A stretch of 64,000 nt of DNA from Anaerolineales bacterium. Lineage in GTDB: Bacteria > Chloroflexota > Anaerolineae > 4572-78 > J111. The stretch spans positions 186,001 through 250,000 of the forward strand of contig JACKAU010000003.1 in NCBI GenBank assembly GCA_020634855.1. The letters are read 5' to 3'. A program made the position numbers and the translations under genes. Positions within the stretch are counted from its first letter, which is position 1; every line of letters starts with the position of its first letter. Below are positions 1-8,971 of this stretch, one piece after another. The notes below the pieces were generated by a model. That model had not been told where the DNA came from. It saw only the letters and a program-made list of their open reading frames with translations, and made no database searches.

Positions 1-32
1 AGCTATACCGCGACGACCGTTCGGCAGAGGCG

Positions 33-743
33 CTATCCCAAATGAGCAAGCACATAAACCGGACGAGCCATCACTACGGCCATTGCCCAATGGAAAGGCA
101 ACAATAGCCACAGGTTAGGGCTGTAAAAAAAGGCGGCGGCGGTTAAGATCAAGATCACCGCATTGAGAAGCGTGGTCGGGGACAATAGGGTCTGGTTTCG
201 CATTTTGGCCATTAAAACCCATTCTAAAATCACGGCGGCGCTGCCCAAAACTACCCCCAAGTATAGATCGCCCGTAGCGGCCCAAAAAATAGCTCGATAA
301 AAAGCCCAATGCAAAGCCAGGTAAATAATATCAACCACTGCTAGATCACGCGGCGGCCAACGAACCCCGGCCTGTACTAACCCCCACCGAAACGCCACCA
401 ATATTATCAAAGCTGATCCCCCGGCCACTATAGCCAGACCGCTATCGAGCAGCCAATTTAACAATAAAAGGGTCACAGCCTGTTGAAGTTCCAAAAATAG
501 GTTAGCCTGCCAATCGATTAGATTGAAATAGGCTAGACCCGTCAGGCCTAATTGTTCCAGGGTTATCAGCCCTAGCAGTACGGCCAGATAGGGGATACCG
601 GTAAAATATAAGAAACGGACCATACCGGTCAATGGATATAACCTATCTGAATGGTCGACCTGATTTGGTCTCAGTTGACTCCAGCCTAAAGGAAAAACCA
701 GTGAGACCACCAAAAAAGCCAGCAAGCCGCCCGGTTCGCTCAA
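33..743 (-). CDS. Multi-pass membrane protein of unknown function
   Basis: A 236-residue protein with about six hydrophobic segments (near residues 7-21, 49-69, 88-118, 136-154, 159-178 and 192-225). I do not recognise a family. The start is a TTG at 743 that overlaps the stop of the upstream kinase gene in a TTGA arrangement, with an AAGGAT sequence about 10 nt upstream; the next in-frame Met is at residue 41. This overlap suggests translational coupling, so the protein may act with the kinase at the membrane, but that is inferred from position only. Confidence 0.7.
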   Translation of the reverse strand: MSEPGGLLAFLVVSLVFPLGWSQLRPNQVDHSDRLYPLTGMVRFLYFTGIPYLAVLLGLITLEQLGLTGLAYFNLIDWQANLFLELQQAVTLLLLNWLLDSGLAIVAGGSALIILVAFRWGLVQAGVRWPPRDLAVVDIIYLALHWAFYRAIFWAATGDLYLGVVLGSAAVILEWVLMAKMRNQTLLSPTTLLNAVILILTAAAFFYSPNLWLLLPFHWAMAVVMARPVYVLAHLG

Positions 744-2527
744 CTGACGGCATCCTTTACATTGTGGTAAGGGATTTCCACTTTTACGGTTGTACCTTTA
801 CCTCGGGCCGACTCAAGTACACAGTGGCCGCCCACCAACTCAGCCCGTTCATTCATATTGATCAGGCCCAGACTGGTGCGTTGATCGTAGGTAGAGGTGG
901 TGGCATCCACATCGAACCCCACGCCGTTATCCCGAATTTCAACCAGCAATGAATCGTCCCGGCCGATGACGCTGATCTTTATTTCCGATGCTTCAGCATG
1001 TTTTTTAGCATTGCCCACCGCTTCCTCAACGATAGCAAACATCACACCTTCAGCCTCTTTATTGAGTTGGCCGTTGTAGTTCCGTTCCAAGATATTGACT
1101 CTAAACTCTTCAGTTTCGTTTAAACGATTAGCATACTGTTCGAGCGCCGGAACAAGTCCCTGCGTTTCCAAAATAACCGGGCGCATGGCAAAGAGCATCG
1201 TTCTGATCTCTTTGGTGGTGCTTTGAGCAATATCTTCAACTTTGACTAGTTCATCGTACGCTTTGTCCAAATCGTTATTCTGGACCACCATTTTGATAAA
1301 ATTCAAGCGCATAGCAATAGCCGCAATTGACTGGGTGGGGCCATCGTGCAGATCACGGGCTAGCTTGCGGCGCGCTTCGGCCTCTTTCTCCAGAATTTTT
1401 TGCTGCTCAAACCGCACATCATCAAATAGTTGGGCATTTTGTAAGGCAATAATCGACTGACTACAGAAAGTCGTCAACAATTCTTTATGTTCCTGGGTAT
1501 ACCGCTTTGGATGGGTACTACAAAATAAAATAACACCGTATGTATTGTAGCCGGCCCGCAGCGGCGCGCAGATGGCCGATCGGCACCGGGGCGAGAAATA
1601 GGTTAGCGCCTTTTCGTTTTGCGCGGAATAGGTAATCGTCGTCTCGGCGGTTTCCAAGGTTCGGCTAATTAGCCCCCCTTCGGCGCTAATTTTCCGTCCC
1701 TGTAAATTGCGAGCGATATTTCTACCCGCGACCACGGTTAACCGGCCATCGTCCCCTTCAAACAGCAGCACCACCCCCACAGTCGACTCGTCATCGCCGG
1801 CGGCGGCGGAGATAGCCTCATAAGCTGAATCGAGAGCGGTTCGCAGCACCTTCCGGTAATCGAGCGTGGAGCTTAAGGTCACGGCCAAATCAGAGATGAT
1901 TTTGCTGCGTTTGTTAGCCACCCGTAATTGTTCAAGTTCACGCGCATCACTTTCCTGAGCAACCTTAACCCGCTGGTCAACAAATAGGCCCGGCAAAATA
2001 CCCACAAAAAGTAAGGTCAAGCCATTCATCCCAAAATCAAGCAGCACGGGCAATAGCTCATCCCGATTAATATTTTCGCTTTCTTGATAAATCGAAAAAA
2101 TCGGAGCGGCATAAATAATAATGAGAGGAACAGCAGCTATCAAGCCAGCCTCGACATTCCAACGAAGGCTGGCAATTAATACCGGAAAAACAGCTAAGGG
2201 CAATAAGAACTCAACATAACTACTTAACAACAGCAACAGCGCTATCGCAAAGCCAACATCAATCACAACCGAAACTACCGCCAGCCAATTGGGAAAATAT
2301 CCGGCCCACAGTAAACCGGCGTACAGTAAATTGAGAGCGACTCCAACACCCAGAATGGTCAACAACTGGGTATTAATCGTTACCCCTTCACTAAGATAGC
2401 TTCCGCCAAAAATGACCAGGGCGGCCAAAATATACCACAGCCATCTCAGATTAGAAACCAACCAATCCAACTTAAACCGATCAGGTGGATTGTTGTTTTG
2501 CTCAGTTACATTTTGCTCGTTTACCAT
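740..2527 (-). CDS. Membrane-anchored GAF sensor histidine kinase, NarL/DegS type
   Basis: A 595-residue kinase. Residues about 28-185 are a run of hydrophobic helices (membrane sensor), followed by a linker helix, a GAF domain (about 223-365), a HisKA_3 dimerisation/phosphoacceptor segment with the motif ARDLHDGPTQ (His394) and a HATPase_c domain with N box (EEAVGNAKKH, Asn506), the G1 motif DNGVGFD and SLGLINMNERA. This is the architecture of kinases that signal to LuxR/NarL regulators, and such a regulator lies divergently next to it. The ATG at 2527 is preferred to an upstream TTG at 2533; no clear Shine-Dalgarno is visible for either. Confidence 0.9.
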   Translation of the reverse strand: MVNEQNVTEQNNNPPDRFKLDWLVSNLRWLWYILAALVIFGGSYLSEGVTINTQLLTILGVGVALNLLYAGLLWAGYFPNWLAVVSVVIDVGFAIALLLLLSSYVEFLLPLAVFPVLIASLRWNVEAGLIAAVPLIIIYAAPIFSIYQESENINRDELLPVLLDFGMNGLTLLFVGILPGLFVDQRVKVAQESDARELEQLRVANKRSKIISDLAVTLSSTLDYRKVLRTALDSAYEAISAAAGDDESTVGVVLLFEGDDGRLTVVAGRNIARNLQGRKISAEGGLISRTLETAETTITYSAQNEKALTYFSPRCRSAICAPLRAGYNTYGVILFCSTHPKRYTQEHKELLTTFCSQSIIALQNAQLFDDVRFEQQKILEKEAEARRKLARDLHDGPTQSIAAIAMRLNFIKMVVQNNDLDKAYDELVKVEDIAQSTTKEIRTMLFAMRPVILETQGLVPALEQYANRLNETEEFRVNILERNYNGQLNKEAEGVMFAIVEEAVGNAKKHAEASEIKISVIGRDDSLLVEIRDNGVGFDVDATTSTYDQRTSLGLINMNERAELVGGHCVLESARGKGTTVKVEIPYHNVKDAVS

Positions 2528-2675
2528 GACCAATTCTTACGTTCCCTTAGAAGCCGGCCAGGTAACTTTGCCCCAACATTACTGGCCACATACAATGATA
2601 ACATATAAATTATCTCCAAGGCAAGAATATCACGCAGCAGGTTATGTTTATTCGCATCATTCAAGTGTGACCAAA

Positions 2676-3320
2676 ATGAGCGCCACCGCAACAACGATAA
2701 ACAACTTACGCCTCTTGATCATGGCCGACGACCCATTAGCCCGAGCCGGATTGTTCGCCTTACTAAGTCATCAATCCGATTTCATCATTGTGGGACAAGT
2801 TGATACCGCTTCTGATTTATGGAGCCACTTAGAGGTTTATTCTCCTGACGTTATTTTGTATGATTTAGGCTGGGATCCTGCATCCGCGTTGGAGCGGCTC
2901 AGCGATATCCAGGAGAGCGATTTGCCTCTGGTGCTGTTACTGCCCAACGAAGCCGTCGTGGCTGAGGCCTGGGCCACAGGCGCACGTGGCCTGCTGCCAA
3001 GAGATGCGGATTTAGGCAAACTACAAGCGGCCCTTCTGGCCGCTGCTCAAGGTTTGGTTACCCTCGACCCGGAATTCACTCCATCTCTGCTGGCGACGCC
3101 GGCGCCGCTAGGCCAATTGGCTGAAGCTTTAACGCCCAGAGAATTAGAAGTGTTGCAACATCTGGCCCAAGGGCTACCGAATAAGGCTATTGCGCGCCGC
3201 CTGGATATCAGTGAGCACACGGTAAAATTTCATGTCAACGCCATCATGAGCAAACTTGGCGCTCAAAGCCGAACTGAGGCTGTGGTCCGAGCGACTCAGT
3301 TGGGCTTAATTCTTTTATAA
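2676..3320 (+). CDS. LuxR/NarL-type response regulator with divergent receiver
   Basis: A 214-residue protein with a receiver domain (about 11-128) and a C-terminal LuxR HTH (about 150-212, motif LTPRELEVL and SEHTVKFHV). The acidic pair is Asp18/Asp19 and the phospho-acceptor position is Asp63 (VILYDLG). The usual switch Thr/Ser (LVLLLP, residues 85-90) is replaced and the conserved Lys of the GxxxYLxK segment is Arg109, so the receiver departs from canonical chemistry. The reading frame stays open upstream for 88 codons into the kinase gene, but receiver homology begins just after the ATG at 2676. Its likely partner is the divergent kinase; the 148 bp between them must carry both promoters. 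Confidence 0.87.
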   Translation: MSATATTINNLRLLIMADDPLARAGLFALLSHQSDFIIVGQVDTASDLWSHLEVYSPDVILYDLGWDPASALERLSDIQESDLPLVLLLPNEAVVAEAWATGARGLLPRDADLGKLQAALLAAAQGLVTLDPEFTPSLLATPAPLGQLAEALTPRELEVLQHLAQGLPNKAIARRLDISEHTVKFHVNAIMSKLGAQSRTEAVVRATQLGLILL

Positions 3321-3453
3321 CCCCTCAAAACTACAGGCGCTTACCTACCCATTTTTCCAGGTCACGCCTCACCAAAGCGCTGATGTACCATACTCGCCGA
3401 TTTGATACAATACCATCGAATTCCCAATCATCAAATCTAGCAAGGAGAATATG

Positions 3454-4356
3454 ATGAGTACCATACTGCAAAATTTATCGAATGATTTAGCCGGGATTGT
3501 CAAGAGCGTCGAACCCAGTTTGGTTCGAGTTGACGCCCGCCGCCGCTTGCCGGCCACCGGTATCGTCTGGTCGGCTGACGGCGTGATTGTGACTGCTCAT
3601 CACGTGGTTGAGCGTGAGGACAACCTAAAAATTGGTCTAGCCGACGGTCAAACCGTCTCGGCTACCCTGGTTGGACGAGACCCCACCACTGACCTGGCCG
3701 TTTTACGCAGCGAGGCCAAAGGTTTAACCCCACCGGCTTGGGCAACGTTTGATGCGCAAGGGCCGCAAGTAGGGCATCTGGTGCTGGCTCTGGGCCGACC
3801 CGGTAAATCGGCCCAAGCGACGCTGGGCATTATTAGCGCCCTGGGTGACCAATGGCGCACCCCCGGCGGCAGCCAACTCGATCACTACGTGCAGACCGAT
3901 GTCGTGATGTATCCCGGCTTTTCCGGCGGCCCGCTCATCGACGCTGCCGGACAAATTATCGGGCTGAATACCTCGGCGCTGCTGCGCGGTATTAGTTTGA
4001 CCGTCCCCAACCCCAACATCCGTCAGGTAGTCGAGACGCTGCTGGCCCACGGCCAGATCAAGCGCGGTTATCTGGGCATCAGCACCCAACCGGTTCGCTT
4101 GCCTGAAACCCTGCGCCAACAGTTAAGTCAGGAAACTGGCCTCCTACTGGCCGGCGTCGAACCCGACAGCCCTGCTGAAAAAGGCGGTCTGCTACTGGGA
4201 GACACCATCGTTGCCGTTGAAAACGAGCCAATCCGCCAACATGACGATCTACTAGCCGCTCTCAGTGGCGACCGCGTCGGCCAGGCCGTCTCGATCCGGG
4301 TGGTGCGAGGTGGGCAACTACAAGACCTGACCGTCACGGTCGGTGAGCGCAGCTAA
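3454..4356 (+). CDS. Trypsin-like serine protease with C-terminal PDZ domain (HtrA-like)
   Basis: A 300-residue protein (301 if the first of two adjacent ATGs at 3451 is used; AAGGAG at 3442-3447 lies 6 nt before the second). The S1 protease domain has His (TAHHVV, about 50), Asp (TTDLAVL, about 80) and Ser (GFSGGPL, about 157). A PDZ domain covers about 204-300 (RGYLGI, GDTIVAVENEPI). There is no signal peptide or membrane anchor, unlike DegP/DegS, so it should act in the cytoplasm. It is followed 21 nt later by a second protease gene and probably shares its transcript. Confidence 0.88.
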   Translation: MSTILQNLSNDLAGIVKSVEPSLVRVDARRRLPATGIVWSADGVIVTAHHVVEREDNLKIGLADGQTVSATLVGRDPTTDLAVLRSEAKGLTPPAWATFDAQGPQVGHLVLALGRPGKSAQATLGIISALGDQWRTPGGSQLDHYVQTDVVMYPGFSGGPLIDAAGQIIGLNTSALLRGISLTVPNPNIRQVVETLLAHGQIKRGYLGISTQPVRLPETLRQQLSQETGLLLAGVEPDSPAEKGGLLLGDTIVAVENEPIRQHDDLLAALSGDRVGQAVSIRVVRGGQLQDLTVTVGERS

Positions 4357-4377
4357 CAATCCTAAGGGTAAATTGTC

Positions 4378-4959
4378 ATGTCAAACTTACTTCAACAATT
4401 AAATGGAGAGATGGCAGCGGTCGTAGAAATGACCCGCCGCAGTTTGGTCAAAGTGGGCAATGGGCGCAACGGAGCCGGAGCGGGCGTTGTTTGGCAGCCG
4501 GGCGGCATCATTCTGACGAATGCTCACGTTGTTCGGCAAGGGTCGATATCGGTCACCCTGCCGAACGAGCAAAAATATCCGGCTAAAATTATCGCTTATG
4601 ACGAAGCGCGTGATCTGGCGGCGTTGTCCATCGAAGCGCCGGGGCTTCAGCCGTTGACCGTAGGCGACTCGGCGGCTTTGCAGCCGGGGGAGTTAGTGCT
4701 GGCGCTGGGCCATCCGTGGGGCGTCGCCGGGGCGGTCAGCGCCGGCCCGGTGATCGATGTTGGGCCGGCCCCTGAAATGTCACGCCCGGATCGAATCTTC
4801 ATTCAGGCCGGTTTGCAACTACGGCCCGGCCATTCCGGCGGCCCGCTGGTCGATGCTCAGGGCCGGCTGGTCGGCATCAATACAATGATTACCGGCCCGG
4901 AAGTTGGCCTGGCCATTCCGGTGACGGTGGTTAAAGAGTTTTTGATAAAAGTCATTTGA
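4378..4959 (+). CDS. Trypsin-like serine protease, HtrA-type catalytic domain without PDZ
   Basis: A 193-residue protease domain with a complete triad: His50 (LTNAHVV), Asp79 (EARDLAAL) and Ser153 (GHSGGPL). It ends directly after the catalytic fold and has no PDZ domain and no signal peptide. Its N terminus resembles that of the preceding protease, so the pair looks like an old duplication in which one copy lost, or never gained, PDZ. The PDZ-bearing partner may supply substrate recognition in a mixed oligomer; this is a guess from adjacency. Confidence 0.86.
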   Translation: MSNLLQQLNGEMAAVVEMTRRSLVKVGNGRNGAGAGVVWQPGGIILTNAHVVRQGSISVTLPNEQKYPAKIIAYDEARDLAALSIEAPGLQPLTVGDSAALQPGELVLALGHPWGVAGAVSAGPVIDVGPAPEMSRPDRIFIQAGLQLRPGHSGGPLVDAQGRLVGINTMITGPEVGLAIPVTVVKEFLIKVI

Positions 4960-4977
4960 CTTGAACAATTTCTGTAG

Positions 4978-5095
4978 AGTAATTGGTAATTGGTAATCAG
5001 ACACAAAACAATTGTGAATGGTGAATATATAATTGTGAATAGTGAATGAAGAAACAACTTCACAATTCACAATCTACAATTCACTATTCACAATT
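4978..5095. repeat. Heptad-word intergenic hairpin (GTGAAT words)
   Basis: Starts with three TAATTGG-like words (about 4978-4998), then GTGAAT words. 5031-5047 and 5079-5095 are a perfect 17-nt inverted repeat with a 31-nt loop. It lies between convergent genes (protease on plus, SPFH gene on minus), where it could act as a two-way terminator. It belongs to the class of word-built hairpins also found at 8841, 14350, 19417, 31487, 38313, 48335 and 48893. Confidence 0.8.
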
Positions 5096-5165
5096 TGTTT
5101 TTAGCAAGATCAATTATAAATTTTCGATGGGATCAAATATCCAATTACCTCTAAATCGCTGTTCC

Positions 5166-6254
5166 TTAGCTGTTCATAAATTCATCAATCGCCGATTTAC
5201 TGATGCGGTATTGACTGCCAATCTTTTTGGCCTTGATCTGGCCGGAGTTGCACAGATCAACCACATCTTCAACGGCAACACCCAGATAGGCAGCCGCTTC
5301 AGTAACGCCCATAATAGCGGGTACAGCCGCCGGACCGGCCGGCGCGGGCGCACTTGCGGCTTGAGGTGGGGCCGCTTGCGGTTGAGCCCCCTGTTGCTGC
5401 TGCTGCATTCCGCCGAACATACCGGCCATCATATTGCCTAGCCCCATCCCGGCTCCCATGCCAGCTCCCAATCCGACGCCGGTTCCAGCGCCGCCGCCGC
5501 CCCCCTGCGAGGAGCGCTCGATAGTTTCCAAGGCCTTGAGCTGCATATACATATTGGCATCGAGCAGCCCCATATCCTTCAGCTTTTCGGCCGAGGTTTC
5601 CAGCGGGCTTAACCCGCCGATAGTAATGCTTTTCAGCAGCATCCCCATCGCATCGAACTGGTCCTGCGCTTTGATCTTGATGGCCGTGGACATCTCATCG
5701 AGCATGCCCTGCGCTTTCATCAAGTTGCCGGGGTTCACTTCGGCAAACCAATCGGTCGCGGCCTGAGTGATGGCATTGACCAGCCGAGTTTTCACATCCC
5801 GCAGATCGAGCGCAGCCTGTCCACCGCCCACAAAGGTATCGACCACCCGTTTGGCGTCTTTGACTTCAAACCCGAATGTTCCGTGCGCGCCAATCAGCAG
5901 CCAACCCAAGCCTTGACCAGGCGTTTGCATAGCAATCGGCTGGCGGGTACCCCACCCTTCCTGTGGGAATTCGCGCATGGCCACGTAGTAAACCACCGCC
6001 GAAAAAATATTGTCGCCCCAAATTGTGCTACTGACCAGGTTGGTAAGCAACGGAACGTTAGCGGTGGTTAAAATATGCCGGCCCGGCCCAAACGTGTCGA
6101 GTGATTTCCCGTCGCGATAAAAGACGGCGTTCTGCCCCTGGTGAACGATTAATGCCGCACCCATTTTGATGCGTCCTTCACCGTTTTCAGGCCAGCGCTG
6201 GACAATCCTATCCCGCATCTCACGAGTGAGTTCAATCATTTCGGAAACTGCCAT
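5166..6254 (-). CDS. SPFH/band-7-type protein with C-terminal excisionase-like HTH
   Basis: A 362-residue protein of the virion-core/YdjI-like SPFH group. An N-terminal SPFH-type beta and helical region (about 20-235) is followed by a Gly/Met/Gln/Pro/Ala-rich linker (about 245-308) and a MerR/excisionase-family helix-turn-helix (last 52 residues, motif VTEAAAYLGV and KKIGSQYRISKSAI). The ATG at 6254 is chosen because AGGAG lies 7 nt upstream; a TTG at 6272 is also in frame. It has no transmembrane segment. A DNA-binding or partner-binding HTH on an SPFH scaffold is odd. The helical-protein gene 85 nt upstream is the likely partner. Confidence 0.82.
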   Translation of the reverse strand: MAVSEMIELTREMRDRIVQRWPENGEGRIKMGAALIVHQGQNAVFYRDGKSLDTFGPGRHILTTANVPLLTNLVSSTIWGDNIFSAVVYYVAMREFPQEGWGTRQPIAMQTPGQGLGWLLIGAHGTFGFEVKDAKRVVDTFVGGGQAALDLRDVKTRLVNAITQAATDWFAEVNPGNLMKAQGMLDEMSTAIKIKAQDQFDAMGMLLKSITIGGLSPLETSAEKLKDMGLLDANMYMQLKALETIERSSQGGGGGAGTGVGLGAGMGAGMGLGNMMAGMFGGMQQQQQGAQPQAAPPQAASAPAPAGPAAVPAIMGVTEAAAYLGVAVEDVVDLCNSGQIKAKKIGSQYRISKSAIDEFMNS

Positions 6255-6339
6255 TGATTCGCTCCTGTGCAATTTATTTTTTAGAGTTTATAGAGTTTTG
6301 GAGTTAAGGGAGTTTAATGAGTTGTTCAATGTACTACGT

Positions 6340-6867
6340 CTACGCCAACCCTAACAGGACATCCTTGCGTTGGTCAAACAGGGCCGAGGCATCGCTCACG
6401 GTTTTAACATAACGACGAACCGAGGCCGCTATTTTACTGCTGTCACTCTCATCGATCGCAACCTGGATGCTGCTGATAGCATCACCGATTTCATCAACCT
6501 TGGTGAGCATACTGTCATCAAACTGGTACAGCGTTTCGAGTTCTTCCTCTTTAACTTTGATCGAGTCAAAAAGGCCGGCATAGCCCTGAGCGGCCGTCTT
6601 AACTTTGTCGATCAGCGTTTGCATACGGGTGTTGCCCTGCCCCATATCATCTAGCTGGGCCAGACCGGGGCCGGTTAACAATTGGCTGGTCACGTCTTCG
6701 GCGGCTCGAAGCTGATCGGCCAACTGTTGGGCGATGTGTTGGCGTAGCAGCATATCGGCTTCACGAGCTTCTTCTTTTTGCTTGTAGCCTTTATATAACG
6801 GTATTTTACTGGCGATCCGCTCGAACCAACCTTTGCCGCCGGAGATTGTTTGCCTGATATCAACCAT
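6340..6867 (-). CDS. All-alpha protein, unknown function, partner of the SPFH gene
   Basis: A 175-residue, charged, mostly helical protein without membrane segments or cysteines. It has long amphipathic stretches (about 25-60 and 95-165) suggestive of helical bundles or coiled coil. AAGGAG lies 7 nt before the ATG. It is transcribed in the same direction just upstream of the SPFH/HTH gene and probably forms an operon with it. I recognise no named family; a structural or scaffold role with the SPFH protein is inferred only from position. Confidence 0.72.
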   Translation of the reverse strand: MVDIRQTISGGKGWFERIASKIPLYKGYKQKEEAREADMLLRQHIAQQLADQLRAAEDVTSQLLTGPGLAQLDDMGQGNTRMQTLIDKVKTAAQGYAGLFDSIKVKEEELETLYQFDDSMLTKVDEIGDAISSIQVAIDESDSSKIAASVRRYVKTVSDASALFDQRKDVLLGLA

Positions 6868-7062
6868 AGATGTTCTCCTTATAAGGAATTAAATTACATG
6901 TGTGTGAATTATAGCCGATTTTGGACCAAATGAAAATGTGTAACAAATCCGGTTATTTTCATTATAGTCAACAATTGAGTAAAATCATATGGTATCAAGC
7001 TCTTAATCCTGACCACCTACCTGCCGGCCCATCTGCCAAAAAATCTTACATTGAGGTTAAAT

Positions 7063-8790
7063 ATGCGTTTTTCCAGACTCTTTGGTCGCACCTTGCGCGA
7101 AGACCCCGCCGAAGCGGAAATTGTTAGCCACCAACTCTTGCAGCGAGGCGGCTTCATCAAGCCGCTGGCCTCCGGCATCTATACCCAGATGCCGCTTGGC
7201 TGGCGGGTTTCGAAAAAAATTATGAATATTTTCCGGCGTGAAATGGATGCCCTGGGCTGCCAGGAAATGGCTATGCCGGTCATCAACCCGGCTGAAATCT
7301 GGCAGCAAACCGGCCGTTGGGACAGTGTCGGGCCGGCGTTGGTGCGCTACCATGACCGCAACGAACGCGATATGTGTCTGGCCATGACCCACGAAGAGAC
7401 GCTATCGGACATTCTCAAAACCGAGTTGGAATCCTACAAACAACTGCCTATCCTGTGCTATCACATCCAAACCAAAGTGCGTGACGAGCCGCGACCGCGC
7501 GCTGGGTTGATTCGGGTGCGAGAGTTCATTATGAAGGACGCCTACTCGGTCCATACGGACCAGGCCGACATCGATCGCTTCTACCCGGACATGGTTCAGG
7601 CGTACCGCAACATCTTTAACACCTGCGATCTGACCACGGTTGAGGTTGAAGCCGACTCTGGCATGATGGGCGGCAGCGACTCCCATGAGTTTATGGTGCT
7701 GAGCGAGAACGGCGAAGACACCGTCTTCATCAGCAGCGATGGCGCTTACGCCGCCAACGCCGAACGAGCTGTCTTCGACAAAGGCACGCCGCCCACTGAA
7801 GAACTGGGCCAATTGGAAGAGGTCTACACCCCCAACTGCAAAACGATTGCCGAGGTAGCCGATTTTTTGGGTGTGCCGCAAACACGCACGGTCAAAGCGG
7901 TCTTCTACATCGCCGAAAACGAAAAGGAAGATTTTATCTTTGTGGTCATCCGGGGCGACCTGCCGGTTAACGAGGTCAAGCTAAGCAACGCCTTGGGCGG
8001 TATCAACTTTAGGCCCGCAACTGAGGAGGAAATCGAGACGGTCGGCGCGGTGCCTGGTTATGCCTCGCCGATTGGCTTGAACAAAGATCTGGGCGGGGGG
8101 CGCAAATTGATCATCATCGCCGACGACTCGGCGGTCAACTTCCCGAACCTGGTCAGCGGCGCGAACAAAGCCGAGTACCACCTCAAAAACACCAACGCCA
8201 ACCGCGATTACCAACCCGACATCGTGGCTGACATCGCCCTGGCTCAGGACGGCGACAAATGCCTCGGCAGCGAGGCCACCTTCGAACTGCATCGCGGCAT
8301 CGAGGTCGGGCACTGTTTCAAACTCGGAATGCGTTACAGCAAACCGGTTGGCCTGAAATATCTCGATGAAAACGGCAAGGCGCAGACCCCGGTGATGGGC
8401 AGCTATGGCATCGGTGTGGGCCGATTAATGGCTGCTGTGGTCGAGCAGCACCACGATGATAACGGCATCATTTGGCCCGAATCGATTGCGCCGTTTGATC
8501 TGCATGTGGTCTCGTTGGCCAAAAGGCCGGACGATGATATCGGCCAGCAGGGCGAAGCCCTATACGAGCAGTTGCAACAAGCCGGCTTCGATGTCCTGTA
8601 CGATGACCGCAAGGAAAGCCCCGGCGTCAAATTCTCCGACGCCGATCTGATCGGCATTCCCTGGCGTATCACCATCAGCGCCCGCAGCTTGAAAAACGGC
8701 GGCGTCGAAGTCAAACGTCGCCGCGATCCGGAGGCGGAAATTGTTCCGGTAGACCAAATTGTTGAGTTTTTGAAAAATAAGTGGCAATAA
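7063..8790 (+). CDS. proS: Prolyl-tRNA synthetase, bacterial type
   Basis: A 575-residue class II aminoacyl-tRNA synthetase that charges tRNA-Pro. The N terminus (TLREDPAEAEIVSHQLL, QRGGFI) is typical of bacterial ProS; motif 2 is seen at RDEPRPRAGLIRVREF and motif 3 at GSYGIGVGRLMAAV. Between motifs 2 and 3 (about 225-395) is the YbaK-like editing insertion. The C terminus is the anticodon-binding domain (about 470-575). The length matches the E. coli type. The ATG at 7063 has GAGGT 5 nt upstream; a TTG at 7051 would add four residues and is less likely. It is a stand-alone gene followed by a strong hairpin. Confidence 0.96.
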   Translation: MRFSRLFGRTLREDPAEAEIVSHQLLQRGGFIKPLASGIYTQMPLGWRVSKKIMNIFRREMDALGCQEMAMPVINPAEIWQQTGRWDSVGPALVRYHDRNERDMCLAMTHEETLSDILKTELESYKQLPILCYHIQTKVRDEPRPRAGLIRVREFIMKDAYSVHTDQADIDRFYPDMVQAYRNIFNTCDLTTVEVEADSGMMGGSDSHEFMVLSENGEDTVFISSDGAYAANAERAVFDKGTPPTEELGQLEEVYTPNCKTIAEVADFLGVPQTRTVKAVFYIAENEKEDFIFVVIRGDLPVNEVKLSNALGGINFRPATEEEIETVGAVPGYASPIGLNKDLGGGRKLIIIADDSAVNFPNLVSGANKAEYHLKNTNANRDYQPDIVADIALAQDGDKCLGSEATFELHRGIEVGHCFKLGMRYSKPVGLKYLDENGKAQTPVMGSYGIGVGRLMAAVVEQHHDDNGIIWPESIAPFDLHVVSLAKRPDDDIGQQGEALYEQLQQAGFDVLYDDRKESPGVKFSDADLIGIPWRITISARSLKNGGVEVKRRRDPEAEIVPVDQIVEFLKNKWQ

Positions 8791-8798
8791 AATGTAAC

Positions 8799-8836
8799 GG
8801 AGCGACAAAGTAAACTTTGACGCTCCAAGTTTTATT
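8799..8836 (+). terminator. Hairpin terminator of proS, member of the GGAGCGACAAAG family
   Basis: GGAGCGACAAAGT (8799-8811) and ACTTTGACGCTCC (8814-8826) form a 13-nt inverted repeat with one central A-A mismatch, followed by AGTTTTATTTT. It begins 8 nt after the proS stop. The right arm recurs almost unchanged at 16479-16495, and related palindromes occur at 14645-14672 and 19525-19544. Confidence 0.8.
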
Positions 8837-8840
8837 TTCA

Positions 8841-8958
8841 AGAGGAGATGAGGGAGATCAGATAATTAGAGATGAGATATTGGAAATTTAGTGATTAGAG
8901 ACAAGGCTAATCTCCCAATCTCTAGTCTCTAATCTCCAGTCTCCAATCTCCAATCTCC
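8841..8958. repeat. Heptad-word intergenic hairpin (GAGATTA/GAGATTG words)
   Basis: The left arm is made of GAGAT-rich words, the right arm of complementary AATCTCC/TAGTCTC words. The best perfect pairing is GATTAGAGAC (8893-8902) with GTCTCTAATC (8925-8934), flanked by many imperfect pairings. It fills the gap between proS and the dynamin gene, which leaves no room for an obvious Shine-Dalgarno before the dynamin ATG. Confidence 0.78.
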
Positions 8959-8971
8959 CCAATAATCATTC

